Shown here piece by piece: positions 1 through 12,900 of a stretch of 64,000 nucleotides of DNA; the first letter of the stretch is position 1; each line of letters opens with the position of its first letter. The DNA is from Planococcus citri (Eukaryota; Arthropoda; Insecta; Hemiptera; Pseudococcidae): the NCBI RefSeq assembly GCF_950023065.1, contig NC_088677.1:37407230-37471229 (forward strand), in the 5' to 3' direction. The translations under genes were made by a program, and so were the position numbers. Below the pieces are notes generated by a model. It was not told where the DNA came from. It worked only from the letters and a program-made list of their open reading frames with translations, and searched no databases.

Positions 1-1
1 T

Positions 2-3000
2 TGAGCAGCGACTCCTGTCCATGGTATTATTATAGTAATTAAACGGAGTGGCGTACACGTTGGTCGAATTTCTCGAAGAGATAATAAAGGTAGAAGCATT
101 TTCCTTCACATTTGGCATGAAATACTTCAACTTCTGCCAAAAAAGATTATCACCCCACTGTATACAAGTATTAATTTTCAAATATAACCTCAAGTCCGGA
201 TCTAGATCGCGTTGAGGTATTTCACCCAGTAGCACGAACACGATTTTATTACGTCTATCGCGTAGAACTTCGCGTAACGCTGATTTATACTCGAAACGAC
301 ACCATTCGGTCTGTAGGAAATTTTTCGACAACACGATGACTGTTCTTTTGGACGACTCGGCCGCTTCGATAATGGTATCGGCGATATACGAATTGATATT
401 GAAATCTCGATAGTGTAAACACAGCCTGTACGGAGCGTCGCATTGCTCCAAACTCGGGCATAAGATTTGTGTAATGAAATCTTCGTCTTTGATGCAGTAC
501 GCGACATAGGCGTCGAATAATCTTTCGTGGTCCGTATCGTCGCCAAACGTTGTGGATTTATAACAAGAGCGAAACCCGCATCTAGTGTACATGCAAATAT
601 GCAGCTCTTTCTTGTACAAAAATACAGCCATCGTAATAACCAGCACGACGATGAAAATGGTACTGGTCAGCAGCAGAAATGGCAGGTAATCGCGTAACAT
701 TTGATTTTCGGCTAGCGAGCCAAAAAATGTGATGCACGACGTGTTATTGACATTTTTTAAAAACGAACCCAGCGGATTCGTTTCGTTGTTGTACATGCAG
801 GATATAGTATCGATGTCGGAAATTTTGGCGAAATTTTCTTGTATCCATAGACGGAACTCGTTGATGAACTGGCAATCGCATGACCACGAATTACGAGCTA
901 ATGAGACGCTAATTAGGTACGGATTAGCGATGAACTGCCATACTTCGAATTTATAAATGCGATTACCATCCAGGCGAAGGATCTCGAGATTTTTCAAATT
1001 TACAAACGTTCGACTGTCAATGGCGCTGATTCGGTTATTTTGCAAATACAACTCTTTCAGGCCAACCAGGCTGGCGAATTCGAATCCTTGCAGTATTTTG
1101 ATTCGATTATCTTCCAAATGCAAAGTGATCAGTTTACCAATTCCGCTGAACGTGTAATTGTAGATGGCCGCAATATTGGAATTATTCACGTACAGATTAC
1201 GCAGGTTCTTACGTCCTATGAACGAATGGCTGGTTAATTCGCCGAAGTTGTTACCATCCAGGTAAACCTCGGTGGCATCCATCGGTATTTTATTCGGCAT
1301 TTCGGTGTAATTCGATCGGGAACAATCGACGATATTCGCACTCCAGCTCTGATCGTGATAACAGGAACAATCAGTCGGGCAATTCATTTCGCAATCGCAA
1401 GCGTCGAATGGACAGCACTGACACAACGTGTAGCAATGACTTTTGTAAGAACACAAGAACTGCGACGGTTGGGCTTCGGTCAACGGTATGAATTTACGTT
1501 CTCGATCATACACCAACTTGCAGTAAATACTTTCGATATCCATGATGACCGGATGTTGTCGGATTTCCAATTTATTGATTCTCTGCAACCATTCCATGGT
1601 ACAGTCGCAGTGGAACGGATTGCCGCCGATGTAGAATTCAGGTAAAGGACGATCTTGTGGCACGGATGACAGCTGCAGGGCGGCCAAGTCCAGGTTGGAG
1701 ATCTCATTGGCGTACATATCGACTCTGGTTAGGTTGGCTTTATTGGCGAACGTGTGCGGTTCAACGAACGTTATACGATTGTCGTTCAAGAAGAGCAATT
1801 CGACGGAATCTGGAATGGAAGTGGTAACGATTTTGGCCAACTTGTTAAAACTCGCGTCCAAGGTCTGTATGGAAGTTTTGACGCGATGTTGATTGTTCAA
1901 ATGTTCGATCAAATTTCCGTGCACGTCCAGCCACAGCAGATTGGCCGGAAACATGCCGTAATCGAAGTCTTGTAGCCGGTTACCGGATACATTGAGCCAA
2001 ACGAGACTGGGCACGTCTTTGAATATGCCATCGATGCTGGTCAGCACATTACTATCGACGCGTACCGCTTCTAATTTTGTATTCGTAGCGAACGCGCCTT
2101 TTTCCACCGATTTGATACGATTCTGCGACAAATTCAAGATCTGCAACGAGGGCAACTCGAGCAGCGATTTTTTACCTACTGTAGTTATCTGATTGGCAAT
2201 TAATCTCAAACCGTACAAGTTAGTCATACCTTTGAAACCGGGCTTCTCCAGATTCGTGATTAGGTTCTCGCCCAAGTCCAACGTCTTCAGCAGACGCATT
2301 TCTTTCAACGCCGTCGGTACTTCGGTGAACTTGTTACCGCTCAAATTTAAATCCTGTAAACTGGTGCAATTCCGCAGCGAATTCGCGTGCAACGATTCCA
2401 AACGGTTGTAGTCGATCGATAATAAACTCAACGCGTACAAACCGTTCAACGAATACGCCTCTAAATATTTTATACGATTGAACGATAACACCAGCGTATG
2501 CAAATTATTCAACGCCGTGAACGTATCGGCCGGAATCGACTCTAGCAGATTATGCTCCAGATTGAGTATCTGCAACGTGTATAGATCGTGGAACAGCGTC
2601 GGATCCAGTTTTGTGATACGATTACGAGACAAATTCAACAGCACCAGTCGTATTAGGCCAGAAAACGTTTCGTTATTGATCCAAGCGCTGGTCAGTTGAT
2701 TCGACGACAAATCCAACGACAGCAACTGATTCAGATCGGAGAATAACCTCGGCGACAAAACACTGATCGAATTGTTCTGCAAATATATCTCCTTGATGCT
2801 GTCGGCGCATTCGCGAAACAATTCCAACGGCAACGAGACGATTTTATTATTCGATAAATCCAACAGTTTCAAATTCTTCAACCCTCCCAGCGCTTTATCG
2901 GCCACCATAGAGATTTCGTTATCGTGTACGCGTAATTCTTGAAGCTGCTTTAGGACGCTGAAACCGTTACTCGGCAAAAGTACGAAATGATTGAAGGACG

Positions 3001-3754
3001 CGTCCAAAATACGTATATTCAAATTGCAACCAGTCGCCGCAACGTTAGGTTTCTCTTCGGCAACCGGTTCGTCATCTTGAAAGACCAAAGCTTGGGCAGA
3101 CGGTGCTTTTTCGCGAAAACCTAGATCGCCAACATCTTGTAAACGATTTTCACTCACGTTCAGACTGACCAAATTGGTCAACGGGCAGAATATGTTCTCG
3201 GTGAATGACCAAATGTTATTCGTGCTGATATCTAAACGTTCCAATTGTTTGACCGGGTAAAAGCTCTCGGGCGATAAATCCAAACTAATAGTTGGCCAAT
3301 CCATGTTATGCGTTCGGATGGTCAAATTACGTAAATCTCGCAATCCAACCAACGTTCCGGAAGGCCATTTGCCCAATTTGCAATAATCCAAGATCAACTC
3401 GCGTAGCCGAGTCAAATGCGCGAAACTTTTATCGTTCAACGAACTTCTAGACATCAGATCGCCATTGCATTCGATTTTCAGCGAGGTCGTATGCTCGGAT
3501 GGTATAACGCTGAAATTGGACGTCTCAAATTCGCTATTTATCGTTCTCAAATTACAGGTTAAAGCCACCTCTTCGCCGCTAGCGTAATTACTCTCCCTTA
3601 ACCACCACTGACAGTCGTCCGGAGCTTCGTATCTCAAAGGTGTAATCGTCTGCGACTGCGGCGTCGTCGTCGTCGTCGAATTCGGTGTCGCGACCGGCGT
3701 TCCACCGCAACCCCAAAATATCGAAAATGCTCCGAAAATAATAATTAACCTCAT
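2..3754 (-). CDS. Toll-like receptor of the Toll-6/Tollo (long Toll) clade, partial at C-terminus
   Basis: Single-pass membrane receptor whose relatives act in epithelial and neural patterning and, in some insects, immunity. From the ATG at 3754 one frame stays open for 1251 codons to the window edge, so the C-terminus lies outside. Residues 1-17 look like a signal peptide, followed by a Thr-rich stretch. A first LRR block matches the long-Toll N-terminus (APDDCQWW, LRTINSEF, YCKLGKW). Cysteine clusters near residues 730-800 (CDCEMNCP, SCYHDQSWSAN) separate it from a second short LRR block closed by WSCDCQF. The membrane segment is about 1025-1046 and the TIR domain about 1078-1213, with box 1 FDAYVAYC, box 2 LCLHYRDFNINSYIADT and box 3 FW at 1205-1206. 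An in-frame stop about 90 nt upstream and an A at -3 support this start. The coding region has no intron, as is usual for this clade. Toll-6 versus Tollo (Toll-8) is not resolved. Only this frame of the segment is coding. Confidence 0.95.
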   Translation of the reverse strand, partial: MRLIIIFGAFSIFWGCGGTPVATPNSTTTTTPQSQTITPLRYEAPDDCQWWLRESNYASGEEVALTCNLRTINSEFETSNFSVIPSEHTTSLKIECNGDLMSRSSLNDKSFAHLTRLRELILDYCKLGKWPSGTLVGLRDLRNLTIRTHNMDWPTISLDLSPESFYPVKQLERLDISTNNIWSFTENIFCPLTNLVSLNVSENRLQDVGDLGFREKAPSAQALVFQDDEPVAEEKPNVAATGCNLNIRILDASFNHFVLLPSNGFSVLKQLQELRVHDNEISMVADKALGGLKNLKLLDLSNNKIVSLPLELFRECADSIKEIYLQNNSISVLSPRLFSDLNQLLSLDLSSNQLTSAWINNETFSGLIRLVLLNLSRNRITKLDPTLFHDLYTLQILNLEHNLLESIPADTFTALNNLHTLVLSFNRIKYLEAYSLNGLYALSLLSIDYNRLESLHANSLRNCTSLQDLNLSGNKFTEVPTALKEMRLLKTLDLGENLITNLEKPGFKGMTNLYGLRLIANQITTVGKKSLLELPSLQILNLSQNRIKSVEKGAFATNTKLEAVRVDSNVLTSIDGIFKDVPSLVWLNVSGNRLQDFDYGMFPANLLWLDVHGNLIEHLNNQHRVKTSIQTLDASFNKLAKIVTTSIPDSVELLFLNDNRITFVEPHTFANKANLTRVDMYANEISNLDLAALQLSSVPQDRPLPEFYIGGNPFHCDCTMEWLQRINKLEIRQHPVIMDIESIYCKLVYDRERKFIPLTEAQPSQFLCSYKSHCYTLCQCCPFDACDCEMNCPTDCSCYHDQSWSANIVDCSRSNYTEMPNKIPMDATEVYLDGNNFGELTSHSFIGRKNLRNLYVNNSNIAAIYNYTFSGIGKLITLHLEDNRIKILQGFEFASLVGLKELYLQNNRISAIDSRTFVNLKNLEILRLDGNRIYKFEVWQFIANPYLISVSLARNSWSCDCQFINEFRLWIQENFAKISDIDTISCMYNNETNPLGSFLKNVNNTSCITFFGSLAENQMLRDYLPFLLLTSTIFIVVLVITMAVFLYKKELHICMYTRCGFRSCYKSTTFGDDTDHERLFDAYVAYCIKDEDFITQILCPSLEQCDAPYRLCLHYRDFNINSYIADTIIEAAESSKRTVIVLSKNFLQTEWCRFEYKSALREVLRDRRNKIVFVLLGEIPQRDLDPDLRLYLKINTCIQWGDNLFWQKLKYFMPNVKENASTFIISSRNSTNVYATPFNYYNNTMDRSRCS

Positions 3755-4300
3755 TATTTCGATATTTTGAAATATATACAAAAGGGAGAGGAAAGATGAC
3801 AGTAACGTGAGATTTATTTAGAACTAAATTTTCTTACGCGACAAAAACGCATCGTAAAATTAATTCTTCGAGCAATTTTCGCATTTTCCTTCGCGAAGCA
3901 ACGGGGCAAAAAACTTGGAAATCGATTGGCAAAATATTTGAAATAAAATCACGCAGAAAATTCCGACGATTTTTTTAAAAAAAACTATAACAAATTACCA
4001 GACCAAATTATTTTAACCGATGCAATCACGTAACCGATAAATTCAACACTCGGACATTTTAAAATGGAATTTTAAAAAAAACGAACACAGATACTTATTT
4101 ACAACAGAACTTGTCGTCCGCGAATATCGCACATTTTACCACGTTACGACTCGAAAAACACGAAACATTACACCGGAACCTGATCTGGCCACACATACCG
4201 ACCTGAACATCTCCGCGAGTAGACTGGCGCGAGTTTTCAAGACCTACAACATAACAGAGGTATGATTAACCAAAGGCCCAGTGTTACCAATCACTTATGT
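3755..4300 (-). promoter_or_regulatory. Presumed 5'UTR and promoter-proximal DNA of the Toll gene
   Basis: This is the immediate upstream flank of the Toll start codon on the minus strand. 3755-4080 is AT-rich and carries an in-frame stop before the start. 4130-4260 is clearly less AT-rich than its surroundings and contains several CG dinucleotides, which fits a transcription start region or an untranslated exon. No convincing TATA box or splice site was identified. The assignment rests on position and composition only. Confidence 0.3.
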
Positions 4301-5617
4301 TTACAATGGTTCTCCCTTTCGAGACGAAAACCTATTTAGTCTATGGTCGTGAAGAATGTTCAATGGAATCGGCATGCGCATATATCGCTCGAATGAATTT
4401 GTTCTTTTTATCATAACTTATTTGAAATTTGAATGGAGTAAGCTAACGTAAAATATAAGGAAATGCAAATTCACTGTTATTAATACAAGCGGGGTTTTTC
4501 TTTTTTAATATTTTCAAAGATTGAAAGAAAGCAAAAAATTGAACTGTTCATCATTCGAAAATTTATTCCATGTAAATTTTTGCAACGAATAGACCATTTG
4601 AAGAACGCTTCCTTGTATAAAGATATGAGTAGGCTATGGGTATTGGGTATCTCTATTCTGTTTTTGTATACATTTTAACACGACCAGGTAAAGCAACTCG
4701 GTTTCTTATTATTAAAAATTATTAAACTCTACATACTTATTACTTACTGCATTTACCCTCTTTCGCACTTGAAATTTGAACGCATTCGAGGTAATATAAA
4801 AATTCCCCACTCACGACAAGATTGCGAGTACTTTTTCACCCTTTTTTGAAGATTTTCAAGTGCTGCTCTTAACTGTTGCTCCGTTTTGCGATCAAAAGAA
4901 ATGCAATTTGCATTTTTCGTATCGCATTAAAGTATTGTTTAGTCTGTTACAATTTTCAAAAAATTCAAGCGTCGAGTTTTTCCTTTTTTTTTTTTCCAAA
5001 CATCAATATTTTGAAGTTTCTTTTCTAAAAGTGGTCCTTTACAGAGCTAATTTATTTTTTAAGCCTTCAATTTCAATTTCTACAAACACAAACGACGATT
5101 ATTGAAGTTTTAGCAGAACACTTTTATAAGTTTATGAAAATGAAAAAATACTCAAGAGGATACCTAGATACAAATATCTATCTACCAGTACATATTTTAT
5201 ATGGCCTACCTACAGTGGTATCAAGGCTTCTCATTCAGTAACCATGTATTACCTTTTGTAGTTATCATTACAGATTGGGAGTCATAAGATTACGATCAGG
5301 TACAGAGATTTCTGGTAAGGATTACCTATCTAAAATAATTTTGAAAGTTTATTTTTTTTAATACAAATTGATGGGTAAAAAAATAATGAGACTTAAAATT
5401 TCTCAGTAGACTTACCTTCGTCTTGCAGCTTGAAAATTAAGCAAATATGCCAGCACAGACTGGGTAAATATTTCCAAACTACAAAGTGGAAGGCCTCACC
5501 CCCAGGAAATGTTCCCATCTGGCCATATTCCATCAGGTTTATCCTGCGCGATCTGATTAAATCTGAATATACCTAATTTAATCACAACTTCGATTTAATC
5601 AAATCAAATTGGATGCA

Positions 5618-5640
5618 GGAATGTCCAAATCTGATCTGAA
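5618..5640 (+). repeat. Dispersed repeat family copy 1 (core GGAATGYCCARATCTG)
   Basis: The core GGAATGTCCAAATCTG is followed by ATCTGAA-type words. Related copies occur at 25507-25537, 40039-40060 and, inverted, at 41189-41240. The flanks (about 5540-5910) are rich in degenerate ATCTGATC and TTTAATCAAATC words, so the repeat unit is probably longer than the core. Family identity is unknown. Confidence 0.55.
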
Positions 5641-7854
5641 TCTGATGACTTACAATATTCAGATGGTGAAATTTGTATTTTGTCTACTGTGAACAATTTT
5701 GATATCTATCTTTTTTTCGTCAAGTAGGTAAGTAGGTATTTATATTTTATCAAATTTTTAATTTTAATCGCAAAATTGATGGAGCAATGTTTTTCAACTC
5801 CCTGGAATGTAGGGTTTTTAAGGTAAATCCAATGTGACTTCACCAGAACCCCAGAGTTTTGATCGGATTAGATCTGTTCAGACCTTATCAGATCCGATCT
5901 CTTTTCATGGTTTTTTTTTTAAATTTCACATTTCAACAACAATTTTGACTGCCCTTGCCTCATTTTCACGACTCTATAAGCTACACGGTTTCAATCTCGG
6001 ATAGGGAAAAGCCTCTGTTCGCTGAAATAGAAAAAGCAACAAATGAAGCCAAACACAGCATCAATTTGAAAAATAAATAAATAAACGAAAAATCTTCAAT
6101 AAGAAAATTTTAATGATTACCTAATATGTAATTCAATCTAAGCGTGTTGGAATAACTCGAACGAAATTTTAATTTCTCAAAAACACGATGAAAAAAAAAC
6201 TTTAATTAAAACTTTCACGAAATTTTTTTGCCAGTGAAAAGTTTTCCGTTCAATTTTCACATTTCCAATTGAGCAAAAAATAAGTTTTCCGAATAAATCT
6301 CATCTACACAAAACGCGCGTAATGCCATTTAAACGGCAGGGGAAAAAATGTAATTAAAAAATAATTTAAAACGCCGACTAAACATTTTTTACCTTCGAAC
6401 AGTTTTTTTTTTTTTTTTAGAATTTAAGTAAATTATAATACAAAAAAAAACAACGCGAAGATTTCGATGAAAGAAAAAAATCTATTTTACTTGAAATCGT
6501 ACCTTAATTTGAAATTCGTACTCCTAAATGCTCGCGAACGCGAAACCATGATTCAGAAAAAAAAACGTGCTTCTACTGTAGGCAAGTATTTTTAGTTGCA
6601 TGTTGGGAAAAAAAGGAACATTCATGGAGCATTTGAAAAAGTCAACTAAATAGCTGCAGAGAATTGACGTTAGATGAACGGTAACACTGGAAATGAAAGA
6701 TACCGAATTCGACCGATATCTGTCGAACAGACGAGTACAGAAGCGCAACTCGCCGAGCAGCGAAAACATCCCTCGAATACATTGTTTTTTCGCTAAATAT
6801 AAGAACAGCGTCGTAACTTTTTCCTGCACCTATCCTTTTTACTCGACTAGAAATAAGAAAAAATTGCCAAGCTAACGTTTATATCGTATATTTTATAATA
6901 AACAACAGAAATATGTGTATTATATTTCATAAAAACGGCCTTTTAGTGTCGCCGCGTCTTCGCAAAAGAGAGGAAATTTGACGAAATGCTTTGCACGGCC
7001 GAAATTTATGAACATTTTTCATTTTACAAACGTTTTGCGGTAGCTGTAAAAACGAAAGTAATAAAAATGACAAAATCTCTGTACAAAGAATAAATATGGC
7101 CACTTTATAGAGAAATAGATTCAACTGTACAGGCGCCTTCTTATACATAAGGGTGATAACTGTACGATCTGTCGTATTTTGTACAGCTTACGCGAGAGAA
7201 TGCTTCATTTTATGATGAACTGTCGAAACGCATTATCGTCGTGAAGCATCATTGCATCCTTTTGCTGACCGTTTATCGAGCATTATACGCAGACCAGCGA
7301 AGAGATAAAGTGCTTTAAAAATACGAAGGTAAAAGGTACTTAATGCATACCTAAGGTCAGGTAAGCAGACGTCAGGGAAATTTGTAGGTAACTACTCAAT
7401 GAGCTGGTGAATTTTATAGGTACATGAATGGATGATTTTTCATTTTCGAAGTACATATGACTTGGAGCAATACAAAGATGCGGTTTTTAACCTTACGCAT
7501 ACGTAGTACGAACTACCTATGTAGATGTGCTAGGTACGTAGAACAATAAACGTTATCTCAGAGGAATTCCAACATCCTGCGCGACACATTTCATCATAAC
7601 ATTCCTTTGAAAATTAGACACCCTTGAGCGTGTGTAGTAAAATGTAAAGTAAACGAACATGTGCGAGTGCAATTACAGATTCCTTTTCATTTCCACGTAT
7701 GGGACGATCATTAATTGAAAAAAATCTAGACTTTGCCAAATCGTAAATTCATGTGCTTTTCACGTAGGTAGTAGAGTCTTTTAAACGTTGCGTTGTATGA
7801 AATTTGAAAATTTACTGTGAAGAATTTACACGAAAAATGTACCTACTCAACTGT

Positions 7855-7881
7855 CTACCTACCTACCTACCTACCTACCTA
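7855..7881. repeat. CTAC tetranucleotide microsatellite
   Basis: About six and a half uninterrupted CTAC units. It shares its unit with the GTAGGTACCTAC words scattered through the window and may be a seed for, or product of, the same expansion process. Confidence 0.9.
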
Positions 7882-8006
7882 ACAGGTAGCCTACTTACCA
7901 AAAACTGTTGACAAAAAAGTTTCATAATTGAAAAATCGCGTTGAAAATTGTTTTTATAACACCTTTTTTAACCAATAAAAGCAATCTAGTGAATTTATGA
8001 AACCTC

Positions 8007-8054
8007 CAAAAATTAAAACAAAAATTAAAACAAAAATTAAAACAAAAATTAAAA
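8007..8054. repeat. Four-copy 12-bp tandem repeat
   Basis: Four consecutive perfect copies of CAAAAATTAAAA. It is a plain AT-rich minisatellite in non-coding DNA. Confidence 0.9.
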
Positions 8055-9765
8055 AGTCTCGAAACAATATGTGAAACAAATAAATACCTGATTTTTAAAA
8101 ATAATACAATTTGTAAACATACCTGAAGAAGACAGCAAAATTACATGAAAAATCGTATTAGACAATCAAATTGGTTCAAAATGACTATGTACTTAGAAAC
8201 GATTTCAAGTTTAAAAGGAAGCCCTTTCAGTTAAATTCTCAAGAAACCAGATTACAAATGGTTTAAAGACTTGATTGTGTAATGCATTTTTACTTTCCAT
8301 ATTTTATGAAAATTAATTTAATCTCATCAGCTGCTGCGTTCCTTGATAACTACATAGGTATAATATGCCTGCCTCCTAAGAATTGTTCAATTTATGAGAG
8401 ACCTTAATTTCTCATGCACCAAGCAAGTTTCGAAAGTATCAATGAATCATTGATACCTATATTTTTTTCGCCAATTTCAAATCACATTAAATTGCATAGT
8501 TGACTCCTTTACAAACAAACATAGGCAAATTCATCGACATGTTCATTCACCCTACTTACGTTCTACATCAGTATGCATATGATTTAACCGCGTGTGATCA
8601 GAGCGTCTTTCACTTCAATTTTGATTCAATCTTTCATATTTTTTTAGTCAGTTTAGGATCTTGCCTTTTTGTATAAGTAGGGACGTTATCGTCATCTGCA
8701 GTAAAAAAAATGTTGTACTGTTTAACTACGTGAAGTAGGTACGCAAGTGAATATGCCTCATTCAGCTCATATATATACCTATTCATAAACCAAATTCATG
8801 TTATTCGTAATTTGTGCAGAATGTTTACCTCTTTGTTAGAAAAAATTATGTCTTCCTACGAATTGAAAATTGATCTTTAAAATTTTTAATATTTCACGAT
8901 ATAAAAATGCAAAACCATGAAAATAAAAAAATTAAACACTTATCGAAGCACACATGGTATACAGGCATTAATTAGACAAAACAAGCGAAAAATACTAATA
9001 AAAACGTAATAACATAATGTATGAATGACGTTATGTCTCACATAGCCAATTCGTTATTTCTATTTTATGATCATATACGCCTAAACTCGAAGGTAGTATT
9101 ATACTTTACATCCCATCTTCAAAAGAAAGAAAGCAGAAAAAAGGCAGACTACAGTATGTATTTGAATAAATAAAATGGGGTATTTGTAAGAAAAGCGGAA
9201 ACAAGGCGATGTTCAGAGCCGTTACAGATGCGACTATTAGCTAAATTGGACATTTTTACGGCATCACGTATCTAAAATACAATTTTAGTCGGTAGGTTAT
9301 ATCTTTTATAGGTGAGGCAAATGGGAACAGTATTAAGATACCTAGGTATATAATACAGTATGTATAGGCACATCGGGAACGAGTATTCCAATTTATTATT
9401 TTATTTTATTACTTTTATCGCATCATGTTTTTTCATTAGTAACACCTTACTGTACTTTCTGGCGGTTTCAGAAGTGACGTTATTATCTTGCAAAGTCTAT
9501 ATATTACTTTTATTATCAACTTCCACGGGCTAAAATTTGCTATATGCGATTGGTTTACGTATTTTCATTTCTACAACATCGACGGCGAGAGAATAACACA
9601 AAACGACTATTATGTGAGAATGATTTTTAAAAAGTTACGCCGTAGGTATTTTTGTAATTTTCTTCATTTTTTGTCGAATTTCCATTTTTGAATGCCAATA
9701 GGATGATCACGGACCGTTTTTGCAGGTAAATCATTTTTGGAAGTCTTGAATTTCCAAAATATTGC

Positions 9766-9927
9766 TGGAGGCTCCAAAATGACTTGAAACTATACATATG
9801 TACTTCCAATTGACTTAGCATGTAGAAAATTAGGATAGTAAATTTTAGCCATTCAACTTCATTTAGTAAGTATCTGAGATTTTGTGGAAATTCCAACTTT
9901 CAAAAATCTGATGGAGGCTCCAAAATG
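9766..9927. repeat. Direct repeat pair containing TGGAGGCTCCAAAATG
   Basis: The 16-mer TGGAGGCTCCAAAATG occurs at 9766-9781 and again at 9912-9927, each preceded by a related TTTCCAAAAT or TTTCAAAAAT stretch. The spacing is 146 bp. This looks like a diverged tandem duplication inside an old repeat. No coding potential was seen. Confidence 0.6.
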
Positions 9928-12900
9928 GCAAGAAGGCGGCTTAAAATTGTTTCAAAGTGATGGGGGAGGCGAGATCAAAAATAGGATGCATGACTGACAG
10001 AAATCAGGTTTCTAGGCCAGTTTTAAAAAATTTTTTTTTATCAAATGTTTGGTCTAATAAAGATTTATAAAAATTTACTAAAAATTTTAAAGTGAACTTT
10101 AGTCTTAGAAATTTTAGCTGCTGATGTATTTTTCTGCTTATTTGTGAAGCTTCCATTTTAGTCCACATTCGGACTCTTAGTAAGTCTCCTAATTTTCCGT
10201 TACAGTACTTATATAAATAATTTATAATTTTTCAATGGTTGATTTTGAAATTTTTCCAAAAAATGCATAGTCCTACTAATCATTCCGCTACTACTGAAAG
10301 CACCACATTTCGTTGAAAATTTGAACTCGGTGTGAGTTAAATGTGAATTCTGTCTGTGTAGCAAAAATATTCTTTCGGTTTAATATTGGAAAATGTCTGT
10401 TAATTTAGTTACCGTTGTTGACATAGGTATTTCACTTCACGATGCTGCAAGTTATAAGTGTTACTGTCGTTCACTTCTTGTCACCCTCGTGTAACAGATG
10501 TTGACGATTAATTGGACAAAGCTGATACCATAGCGTCATTTCGATGTTACTTTAATTAAGTGTATAGAAGACACTGCGTGTTTTGCGCGAATCATTCGTA
10601 CTATACGGTACACTAGCAAAACCATACCCGCTGTTACCACTCTCCCTGCACATTTCATAAGCATAAACAGCGTCGCTCAATTTTTTAATGCGGTTTATGT
10701 ACTAACTACATATGAGAAAAGTCATTAATTTCTTTTGATCATTAGGTCTAATGAAATAGAATGAATCACTCGAAGCTTTCGAAAATAGGCACAAATATGT
10801 ATAGATAGAAGCATCCCAAATTTTGTAATAAACTCATGCAAAAATGTACAAAGTATAACCTTTTTACGTAAACCTGCATCTGCATATTAGGTACACTAAA
10901 AACTGATAGAATTGAGAGAAATTCGTATAGGTCCATGGGGTAGGTACATGTAGGTACTGCGGACTGCAAAGCAATGTAAGCAAAACCTGTTGAAAATTAT
11001 GAATCTACCTCTAAACACTAAGAGTATAACTCGATATTTCATTAAAAGTAATTTATTAATTGTATTTGTTAAATGTTAAATGTTTACAAACCATAAGAAG
11101 TAAACAAGCAGAACTTGTACAACTTTCCGAACAGCCTCGAGGGACGCACACGAAATGAATGTACCTAGTAGATTACTTATTCTATTATTTTTGAATCCTT
11201 CGGCTCTTATGCGGAAAATAACGCTGAAAAATTCAATAATGTTGGAAAAATTTCAAAGTATACAATTCAATATTTACTCAACATGAAGCGCATATTCAAA
11301 CTCGAAATGAAAACAACCAATCTGAATTCACCCACAAAGCTTATAAAAACTGAACGTTCAACCTCAATTTTTATTTAATTTTTAAACAACATTTTTATTC
11401 GTTAAATAACAGAAGAAAAACAGCCTCGGAGCATGGAGGAAAAAGAAGAAGGGGGTTTCCCACCGGAATTCCATATAAAACAATAGTTGCTATATGCCGC
11501 AGCGAGCTTTCAGAAAATTAATGTTTTCATTTTCGTTGCAAAAAGTGATTCGTCAGATTTTACTTTTCAGTATTATAAATATAAAGTAACGAATGGCAAT
11601 TCGCAAGTGGCTGCTATGAAAGGACAGTACCCAGTTAGTACATATCTAGGTAGGTACCTACGTTAAAAAAAAGAGACGAGTAAAATTAAACGTTCTCCGC
11701 AAATGAAATTTGGCGTTGGTAACCTTACCGCGTATAGAAAAATGGGTCGCGAGTGAATTTTTTTGTTGATGTGTAGGCATGTCATCTAATTTGTTTCGTG
11801 CTTTTAGGTAATCAGTTTTTTAATTAAGTAGTCGTGTTTCTTATACGTAGCCAGAAGTGTCGACTCGATAATAAATTGAAGATGACCATATCAAATCTAG
11901 GGTGTATAAGTTTACCATGTCAAAATTTGTAATTTTTTTCACACTCTTCTCAGTGACGAAGATAATGACAAAATATGAAGATATTGATACGCGACACCGA
12001 GGCCAGACGTGTTTCCATACCAGATGACGCGGCGCAGAGTAGTGGTGTCACGGTAAAGTGAAACTATAACGAGTTACGCACCCTGCGATGCGGACGAAGC
12101 GTCAATAGGCACATACAACAGATAAAACGGAGAGAACATGGGGTAGCACTTCGGATCGAAATTTGAACAGACAACTGAAACGCGGGAGGGTTCGACGAAA
12201 ACGTACGTGTTTCGAATTATAGATGGTGAAAATATTTTCCCGCTGCAAAAGAGGGAAAAAACATTACAAGAATTCTAATGTAAAGACTGAGGCATTTGTA
12301 GTCAACTTTTTTAGAATTTAGAATTATTTAAGCTGCGGGGTGATAGAGATTATTTTATGAGAAGTGACGAAGAATAATAATTACACTTTCTCGTAATAAG
12401 TAATGGACTCATTGTACATCTGCCTGCAACCTTTTAGTTTGCAGCACAGAACCGTATTCTGCTCATCCTGAATTAAGAATAGGTAGGTACCTATATTATG
12501 ATTCGTAGATTGGCCACTAAACCAAATCCTATCGCGATAATGGATGTTACGTCATAACTACGATGTATTCATTCAGTTTTTAAATTATTAATGTAAAATC
12601 ACAATTTCAAGTCAATCATGGTACACTCAAAAGAATATCAGGCACAGAAACAATCCGTAAAAATCCAAAAATCGAAGTGGTGTTCCAAAAATTGTTCATA
12701 AAACTATAGCCTACTATGTATTACTCGCAACTTCCTGCTTTTGATAAAAAAAAAATCAAAAAATATCACAAACAATATTTACAACCCTACCGAAAGAGAA
12801 AATGAATTAGATACATCTAAAGAGATGAAAATGTTGTTCAGCAGCCACTGAATAAAAAAAATCTCATAGACTGCAAACTTTTACAAATCTGGCATACGAA

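Noticed and set aside
202..546. 114-codon minus-strand open frame
   Set aside because: It is an out-of-frame shadow of the Toll TIR coding sequence, whose continuous frame covers the same bases.
729..2699. Several 60-100 codon open frames on the plus strand
   Set aside because: All lie opposite the Toll LRR coding region and show no independent protein features.
6524..6875. Overlapping 101- and 60-codon open frames on opposite strands
   Set aside because: No motif or similarity was recognised; both end in homopolymer-derived stretches and are likely chance.
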